A stretch of DNA of 19,452 bases from Kordiimonadaceae bacterium. Its GTDB lineage: Bacteria; Pseudomonadota; Alphaproteobacteria; Sphingomonadales; Kordiimonadaceae. A model generated the notes under the pieces. The model was not told where the DNA came from, did no database searches, and was given only the letters and a program-made list of their open reading frames with translations. The position numbers were made by a program, and so were the translations under genes. Shown here piece after piece: positions 14,269-19,452 of this stretch (within the stretch, counting starts at the first letter, position 1; each line of letters starts with the position of its first letter). The DNA lies in NCBI GenBank assembly GCA_014238195.1, contig JABABO010000343.1, positions 1 through 19,452 on the forward strand, written 5' to 3'.

Positions 14269-15378
14269 ATGTCAAAATCAACCAATGTCTTGTTTAAACC
14301 TTTTTCACTCGGATCACTTGAACTCTCAAACCGCATTATTATGGCGCCTATGACACGTTCTTCCAGCCCTAGAAATGTCCCCAATGATTTAAATGTTGCT
14401 TATTATGCCCGCCGCGCCGCAGGCGGTGTGGGATTAATAATAACCGAGGGAACTTGCGTTGGTCACAAAGCCGCCAATGGTTACCCCAATGTGCCCTATT
14501 TTCATGGCGAAGAGAGCTTAAAGGGTTGGAAAAAAGTTGTTGAAGCGGTTCATTCACAAGGTGGCAAAATTATGCCTCAGCTTTGGCATGTAGGCTCGGT
14601 GCGCCGCGAAGGCATCGAACCCGATCCATCTGTACCAGGTTACGGGCCATCTGGAATGGTAATGCCAGGCAAAAAACTCTGCCATGAGATGACAAAACAA
14701 GATATTGCTGATGTCGTTGAAGCATTCGCTCAGGCCGCGGAGGATGCCAAAAATATCGGGATGGACGGTGTGGAAATTCACGGTGCGCATGGGTATTTGG
14801 TCGATCAATTTTTCTGGGAAGGTGTCAATGTCCGTGATGATGAATACGGCGGGTCATTGCCGGATCGTACCCGATTTGCAGTTGAAATTATTACAGCAAT
14901 CCGTAAACGCGTTGGTCCTGATTTTCCTATTTTGCTGCGATACTCTCAGTGGAAACAACAAGATTATACAGCACGCCTAGCAAATACCCCAGAAGAATTA
15001 GGGACATTTTTAAAACCCCTTGCAGACGCTGGCGTTGATATTTTCCATTGTTCTACCCGCCGATTTTGGGAACCAGAATTTACAGGCAGCCATCTGAACC
15101 TTGCTGGTTGGACCAAACAACTAACAGGCAAACCTGCTATCACTGTTGGCAGCGTTGGTTTAGACGCTGAATTTACAAAAGCTGGCACAGTAGGATTCTT
15201 AGAAGCAGAACCCGCTAGTTTAGACGGCCTGATCGACCGCATGGAAGCCGATGAGTTTGACCTTGTAGCAGTTGGCCGCGCCATGATCGCAAACCCAAAT
15301 TGGGCAAACCAAGTCAAGGCGGGTGCGATGAATGATCTACAAGCGTATAAGGCTGATATGCTCAAAAAACTTGTATGA
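14269..15378 (+). CDS. Old Yellow Enzyme family NADH:flavin oxidoreductase
   Basis: A 369-residue FMN-dependent TIM-barrel ene-reductase, usual length for the family. It has the N-terminal IIMAPMTRSS, QLWHVGSVRR (usually HxGR, so the Arg is displaced by Ser here), the HGAHGYLVDQFF motif at 171-182 with the substrate-binding His pair, VNVRDDEYGGSLPDRTRFAVE, and the C-terminal DLVAVGRAMIANPNW. Relatives reduce activated C=C bonds in enones, maleimides and nitro compounds and serve in detoxification. AGGGA lies 7 bases before the ATG. The gene is divergent from the peroxidase, and the shared gap of 163 bp holds an operator-like repeat. A terminator follows. Confidence 0.92.
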   Translation: MSKSTNVLFKPFSLGSLELSNRIIMAPMTRSSSPRNVPNDLNVAYYARRAAGGVGLIITEGTCVGHKAANGYPNVPYFHGEESLKGWKKVVEAVHSQGGKIMPQLWHVGSVRREGIEPDPSVPGYGPSGMVMPGKKLCHEMTKQDIADVVEAFAQAAEDAKNIGMDGVEIHGAHGYLVDQFFWEGVNVRDDEYGGSLPDRTRFAVEIITAIRKRVGPDFPILLRYSQWKQQDYTARLANTPEELGTFLKPLADAGVDIFHCSTRRFWEPEFTGSHLNLAGWTKQLTGKPAITVGSVGLDAEFTKAGTVGFLEAEPASLDGLIDRMEADEFDLVAVGRAMIANPNWANQVKAGAMNDLQAYKADMLKKLV

Positions 15379-15400
15379 TATCATCTGTGTAATATAGACC

Positions 15401-15430
15401 AAAATGGGTCCAATGGCCCATTTTTGTGTT
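15401..15430 (+). terminator. Intrinsic terminator after the Old Yellow Enzyme gene
   Basis: The perfect 8-bp arms AAAATGGG (15401-15408) and CCCATTTT (15417-15424) around an 8-base loop continue into a T-rich tail. It lies between two convergent genes. Confidence 0.8.
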
Positions 15431-15453
15431 TGTAAAAGCCGTACACACGTTTG

Positions 15454-16701
15454 CTAAAACAAACTAAGCTGACCACCTGTGCGTTTTTCAGTACTGGTTT
15501 TGAGAAAATCATGCACATTCATCGTCTCATCCTTGTTACGATGGCTATTCATAAGAAGGCCCATCCGCGCTGCAATTTTTGTAAAACGTGCCTTCATTAA
15601 ATCGGCTTCAACCCCTTTACCTTTCATACGGTGACCAAAACGCGGATCATTAGCCCGCCCTGCCCGCATCGCTAGCAGTCGGTTCATCACCCTGTTCGCA
15701 CGGTCTGGGAAATGCGTGAGCAACCATTCACGAAACAATGTTTCAATTTCACGCGGCAGGCGTAATAAAATATAAGCGGCACTCGTCGCGCCTGCATGAG
15801 CGCTAGCAGCCAGCACCTGTTCCATTTCGTGATCATTAATCGCGGGGATAACAGGGGCAAACATCATCCCCACATCAATGCCCATGTCCGTCATAATCCG
15901 CATTGCATCTAAGCGACGCTGCGGACTACTGGCGCGTGGTTCCATCAAGCGAGATAGACGGCTATCAAGCGTAGTGATACTAAAGGCAACACGCGCTAAA
16001 CCCTTTTCAGCCATAGGGGTGAGAATATCTAAATCCCGAACAATCATTCTGTTTTTAGTTAAAATCGTAACAGGATGATCAAATTCAGCGAGCACTTCAA
16101 GAATTTGCCGGGTGATTTTTTGCGTTTTTTCAATCGGTTGGTATGGGTCTGTATTTGTTCCCATGGCAATCGGCGCTGGTATATAATTCGGGCGCATTAA
16201 TTCCTTGCGTAAAAGCTCAGCAGCATTGGATTTGCTGAATAACTTGGTTTCAAAATCAAGCCCTGCCGATAACCCCATATAAGTATGCGTAGGCCTAGCA
16301 AAACAATAAATACAGCCATGTTCACAGCCACGGTAAGGATTGATTGACCGATCAAATGGAATATCAGGGGACTGATTTTTACTAATGATAGTACGTGGTG
16401 CTTCTGGTGTAATTTCTGTTGGAATACGGACAGGTTTTAAGCTTTCAGCCAAACTGTCATCAAAAGTATCATACGGACTGTTTCCTGATCCATCACCCCA
16501 GCCATCATCAAAAGTATCGCGGGTATAACGTTCAAATCGTCCGCTGGTATTTGACAGTGCGCCGCGACCCTGTGTCACACTGTGCGAACCTGTCACCACA
16601 CTTACCCCATTAACAGGTGCAACAGGGCGAGCAACTTTTAGCGGACCAATGGCGCAAGGTGGTTTTAAAGCTGCTGCCCTGTATGTGTTTTGATGCCTCA
16701 T
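15454..16701 (-). CDS. PA0069 family radical SAM protein
   Basis: A 415-residue radical SAM enzyme of the spore-photoproduct-lyase-like PA0069 family. The [4Fe-4S] cluster cysteines are C126, C130 and C133 in GCEHGCIYCF. Family-typical stretches include NPYRGCEHGC, IAMGTNTDPYQPIE, TILTKNRMIVRD and VAFSITTLDSRL. No reaction has been firmly assigned to the family. The open frame runs 32 codons further up to 16797, but those would overlap the next gene and encode a hydrophobic stretch not typical of the family; the ATG at 16701 is the better start. There is no Shine-Dalgarno sequence before it, and a promoter -10 lies 6 bases upstream, so the mRNA may be leaderless. Confidence 0.88.
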   Translation of the reverse strand: MRHQNTYRAAALKPPCAIGPLKVARPVAPVNGVSVVTGSHSVTQGRGALSNTSGRFERYTRDTFDDGWGDGSGNSPYDTFDDSLAESLKPVRIPTEITPEAPRTIISKNQSPDIPFDRSINPYRGCEHGCIYCFARPTHTYMGLSAGLDFETKLFSKSNAAELLRKELMRPNYIPAPIAMGTNTDPYQPIEKTQKITRQILEVLAEFDHPVTILTKNRMIVRDLDILTPMAEKGLARVAFSITTLDSRLSRLMEPRASSPQRRLDAMRIMTDMGIDVGMMFAPVIPAINDHEMEQVLAASAHAGATSAAYILLRLPREIETLFREWLLTHFPDRANRVMNRLLAMRAGRANDPRFGHRMKGKGVEADLMKARFTKIAARMGLLMNSHRNKDETMNVHDFLKTSTEKRTGGQLSLF

Positions 16702-16736
16702 ATATATTTTATAACATAAGAACAAAACAAGAACAA
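16702..16736 (-). promoter_or_regulatory. Promoter placing transcription start at the radical SAM ATG
   Basis: On the minus strand TATAAA (16708-16713) has a partial -35 TTGTTC (16731-16736) at 17 bp. The start codon follows 6 bases after the -10, where transcription usually begins, which predicts a leaderless mRNA and explains the missing ribosome site. Confidence 0.4.
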
Positions 16737-16768
16737 GTGTTTTTTTATACTGAATAATCGCGCAGAAT

Positions 16769-17947
16769 TTAGGGATTAACACCTTTAAAATCTTCACACC
16801 ACATCAAGAAATCATCGCCGTGCATGGGGCGACCAATATGATACCCATGCACGATATCTGCCCCTAATTTACGAACCATAGCGAGCTGAGTTTCACTTTC
16901 CACACCTTCACAGGAACATCTTAGCTTTAATTTTCTTGCAAGATTAATTGCTGATTCTAGCACATGTTTTGCCGTGCTTTTCTTTTCTGCATGAACAGTG
17001 AAGCTACGATCAATGATTAATTCATCAAAGGGGATTTGATCCAATTTCATAAGGCTAGTGAAGGCTGACCCGAAATCATCTAAGCATAATGTAAAACCTT
17101 GCTTCTTCAATAAAAGCAAAGTCTTAAGACCCATATTGCCAGCGTCTTCTAGGTCCCCTTCATTCACTTCAAGACACAAAAGCTGCGGGTCAAGATCATA
17201 TTGGGCTATTAGATCCTGCACAATATCGACAAAATCATCTTTTTGCAGGTTATCAGCAGCAATATTGACCGACACAGGCATTAACAGCCCTTGTTGTTTC
17301 CAATCCGCAATTTGGGCTGTTGCCAGTTCCAACATACGAAATGTTAACAGATCCATTAGCCCTTTTTCCTGGGCCACCCTGATAATAGGTCCTGCGCCTA
17401 AAAACCCCCCATTTGCCACCGCCCATCGTGCACAAGCCCCAGCTGCACAAATAGTGCCTGAGCGTAAATCTAATCGAGGTTGGTAAACAGCCGCTAGTCC
17501 ATCTGTCATCAAGCCGCGCATAAATTCGGTTTCAGAGAGAATAGTTTCAGGGGCACGGTCACCAATACGCCGCGTTGCTGCGACATTTTGCAAAATGTCC
17601 TGCAAGTCTTTCGGGGCAAGGGGGCTTGTCAACACCCCCAGCACATTAACACTCAGCGCCACTGCATGTTCTCTAGCCGTTGTAAGGCTTTCATCAGCAT
17701 AGTGATCAATAAAAATGACGCTAGGGTCCCCTTTTATTTTCGCAAGTCGCGCAATCAAACCATGATCATCCATATCAATGACTGTCGTATCTGAAATAAT
17801 CACATCAAAATGTTCTGTTTTTAGCATTTCAACGGCCGCGCGGCCGCTGTTCACGGTCATAATCAGATAATCATCCGCTCGCAGACTGCTGGTTACGATA
17901 GAGTGCAATGTTGATGATTCGTCAACCAACAGCAGTTTCTTAGTCAT
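16769..17947 (-). CDS. Receiver-EAL protein with degenerate catalytic sites in both domains
   Basis: A 392-residue protein: receiver-like domain at about 1-120 and EAL domain at about 145-385. The receiver keeps the acidic pair (D9, E10) and D53, but the usual Lys is Ser (S109, VLTSPLAPK) and the Thr/Ser switch position appears to be Asp (VIFID). The EAL domain keeps N228, E260, E263, D290-D291 (LCLDDFGS) and E348, but the signature EAL is GAC (170-172), the active-site Lys is I311 (LIIDRSF) and QGY is HGY (367-369). Loss of the metal-binding Glu and the Lys argues against phosphodiesterase activity, so it probably binds c-di-GMP or a protein partner. GTG at 17956 is possible, but the ATG at 17947 has AAAGG upstream. 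Confidence 0.88.
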   Translation of the reverse strand: MTKKLLLVDESSTLHSIVTSSLRADDYLIMTVNSGRAAVEMLKTEHFDVIISDTTVIDMDDHGLIARLAKIKGDPSVIFIDHYADESLTTAREHAVALSVNVLGVLTSPLAPKDLQDILQNVAATRRIGDRAPETILSETEFMRGLMTDGLAAVYQPRLDLRSGTICAAGACARWAVANGGFLGAGPIIRVAQEKGLMDLLTFRMLELATAQIADWKQQGLLMPVSVNIAADNLQKDDFVDIVQDLIAQYDLDPQLLCLEVNEGDLEDAGNMGLKTLLLLKKQGFTLCLDDFGSAFTSLMKLDQIPFDELIIDRSFTVHAEKKSTAKHVLESAINLARKLKLRCSCEGVESETQLAMVRKLGADIVHGYHIGRPMHGDDFLMWCEDFKGVNP

Positions 17948-17998
17948 CGTAGCCACCTTTCTTTACCGCCAGCTTTTCGTTAGCCAAAGCATACGATA

Positions 17999-18024
17999 CA
18001 CCCCTTAACAGGGCTTTAAGGGTG
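17999..18024. other. Hairpin between gcvPB and the receiver-EAL gene
   Basis: CACCCCTTAA (17999-18008) and TTAAGGGTG (18016-18024) form a 9-bp stem with one bulged base around a 7-base loop. No T-run follows on either strand, so it is a weak terminator at best; an operator or mRNA stem is equally possible. Confidence 0.4.
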
Positions 18025-18049
18025 ATAATATTCCAAAGGCATTTATTCT

Positions 18050-19452
18050 TTAATCAGTCTCGGGTGCACGGTAACGCAATATAGGTTTGCGGGCTGCTTG
18101 AGTTTCGTCAAGCCGCGCCCACGGTGCATGATAGGGCGCACCCCTAAAGCGGGCCACATTCCCAGCCTTAGCTTCCTGGGCTAAGCCTTGCAAGGAACCG
18201 ATAAACTGATCTAAGTTTTCTTTCGATTCGCTTTCTGTTGGTTCCACCAGCATAGCGCCGTGTACCACAAGTGGGAAATACATAGTCATGGGATGATACC
18301 CTTCATCGATCATTGCTTTAGCAAAATCAAGGGTGGTCACATCGGTGCCATCCAAAAAACGATCATCAAACAACACTTCATGCATACAAGGGCCAGGGTA
18401 AGAAACGCTCAGATCACCATCAAGACATGCCATGATGTAATTAGCGCTCAACACTGCATCTTCGGATGCACGCCGTAAACCATCCCCGCCATGGCTTAAC
18501 ATATATGTTAGCGCCCGTACATACATCCCCATTTGCCCATGAAACGCCGTTAAACGCCCTATTGTTGGGTCAGCTTTGTCTAAAGCATGCTCTTTTAGTG
18601 TCAAGCCATCCCCCGCGCCGACAATATAGGGCAAAGGCACATGATCTTTCAGCGCATCAGAAAATACAACAGGACCAGACCCAGGTCCCCCGCCGCCGTG
18701 TGGAGTGGAAAATGTTTTATGCAAGTTGAAATGCATGGCGTCCACACCCAAGTCACCTGGACGTATTTTACCAGCAATTGCATTAAAATTAGCGCCGTCA
18801 CAATAGAAGTACGAACCATTAGCATGAATTGCGTCTGCGATCGCCTTCACGTTCCGCTCAAACAGGCCGCACGTGTTAGGGTTGGTAATCATGACACCAG
18901 CCACACTGTTATCAAGCGCAGCTTTTAAGGCATCAACATCAACACGGCCATCGCGATCAGCGGGAATTGATTTTACCTTATAACCACAAAAAGCAGCGGT
19001 CGCTGGATTGGTGCCGTGCGCACTTTCGGGACATAAGATAACTTCCCGTGCATCACCACGGGCTTCCAGCGCCGCACGGATTGCCATAATACCACACAGT
19101 TCGCCGTGTGCCCCTGCCTTGGGTGACAAGGCAACAGCAGGCATTCCACAAAGCGTCGTAAGCCAGTGGGATAAGTGTTCCATTAATTCCAAGGCGCCCT
19201 GCACAGTGCTGATTGGTTGCAAGGGGTGTATATCCATAAAACCAGGCAGGCGAGCTGTCTTTTCATTCAAGCGCGGGTTATGCTTCATGGTGCAAGACCC
19301 AAGGGGAAAGACACCCATATCAATACCGTAATTTCGCCGTGATAAGCGGGTATAGTGGCGCACGACATCTGGTTCGCTTAAGCCTGGGCAGTTCGGCTTA
19401 ACTGTGCGTTCCAACCCACCAAGACACAGGGTAAAATCCTCAATATCTTCAA
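18050..19452 (-). CDS. gcvPB: Glycine dehydrogenase (decarboxylating) subunit 2, 5' truncated by the window edge
   Basis: The C-terminal P-protein subunit of the glycine cleavage system, a PLP enzyme that decarboxylates glycine and passes the aminomethyl group to the H-protein. Family hallmarks: GLSEPDVVRHYTRLSRRNYG, FPLGSCTMKHNPRLNEK, the PLP-lysine region HFNLHKTFSTPHGGGGPGSG, and MYFPLVVHGAMLVEPTESES near the C-terminus. A TTG at 19414 could open the frame, but the codons before it (ending TLCLGGLERTV) continue the family sequence to the window edge, so the true start is outside. gcvPA, gcvH and gcvT are expected upstream on the minus strand, outside the window. It precedes the receiver-EAL gene by about 100 bp with a hairpin between. 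Confidence 0.95.
   Translation of the reverse strand, partial: EDIEDFTLCLGGLERTVKPNCPGLSEPDVVRHYTRLSRRNYGIDMGVFPLGSCTMKHNPRLNEKTARLPGFMDIHPLQPISTVQGALELMEHLSHWLTTLCGMPAVALSPKAGAHGELCGIMAIRAALEARGDAREVILCPESAHGTNPATAAFCGYKVKSIPADRDGRVDVDALKAALDNSVAGVMITNPNTCGLFERNVKAIADAIHANGSYFYCDGANFNAIAGKIRPGDLGVDAMHFNLHKTFSTPHGGGGPGSGPVVFSDALKDHVPLPYIVGAGDGLTLKEHALDKADPTIGRLTAFHGQMGMYVRALTYMLSHGGDGLRRASEDAVLSANYIMACLDGDLSVSYPGPCMHEVLFDDRFLDGTDVTTLDFAKAMIDEGYHPMTMYFPLVVHGAMLVEPTESESKENLDQFIGSLQGLAQEAKAGNVARFRGAPYHAPWARLDETQAARKPILRYRAPETD

Overview
The window looks like a chromosomal segment of an alphaproteobacterium of moderate to low GC. The clearest marker is a full CcrM-type GANTC adenine methyltransferase lying next to rnhB, a pairing common in that class. 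A fused PabB/PabC-type C-terminus, split glycine decarboxylase (GcvPB) and a PA0069-family radical SAM protein are also common there. The species is not identifiable from the sequence alone. Two genes are cut by the window edges: the aminodeoxychorismate lyase part at the left and gcvPB at the right.

Layout. Positions 1-1611 (+) hold the pabC-like C-terminus and a fumarylacetoacetase-family enzyme. Positions 1612-2230 are a 619-bp leader without a convincing gene but with strong hairpins and a promoter/operator-like palindrome. Positions 2231-7834 (+) are a compact seven-gene operon of the TonB2/TtpC type: DUF3450 coiled-coil protein, long TtpC-like ExbB, short ExbB, two ExbD proteins, TonB and an exported TPR protein, closed by a strong terminator. 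Together these should form an inner-membrane proton-driven motor that energises outer-membrane TonB-dependent transport. Positions 7931-9895 (-) hold ccrM and rnhB; the ccrM promoter is saturated with GANTC sites. A phosphotransferase-fold kinase follows at 9967-10953 (+).

Positions 10954-12299 are the most unusual part. A repeat element consists of a 43-bp hairpin head, a 56-bp palindromic unit and the tail ATAG. It occurs once as a diverged single-unit copy overlapping the stop codon of the kinase, and again in the same orientation with seven tandem units at 11618-12060. Between the copies lie two back-to-back long inverted repeats and a minus-strand 45-residue Arg-rich small ORF with its own Shine-Dalgarno sequence and a good sigma70-like promoter.

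The rest is redox and housekeeping: a ferredoxin-reductase-like flavoprotein (+), an exported glutathione peroxidase (-), an Old Yellow Enzyme (+) with an operator-like repeat around its -10, then on the minus strand a radical SAM protein that may be leaderless, a receiver-EAL protein whose catalytic residues are degenerate in both domains, and gcvPB. All functional calls come from motif reading; no database search was run.
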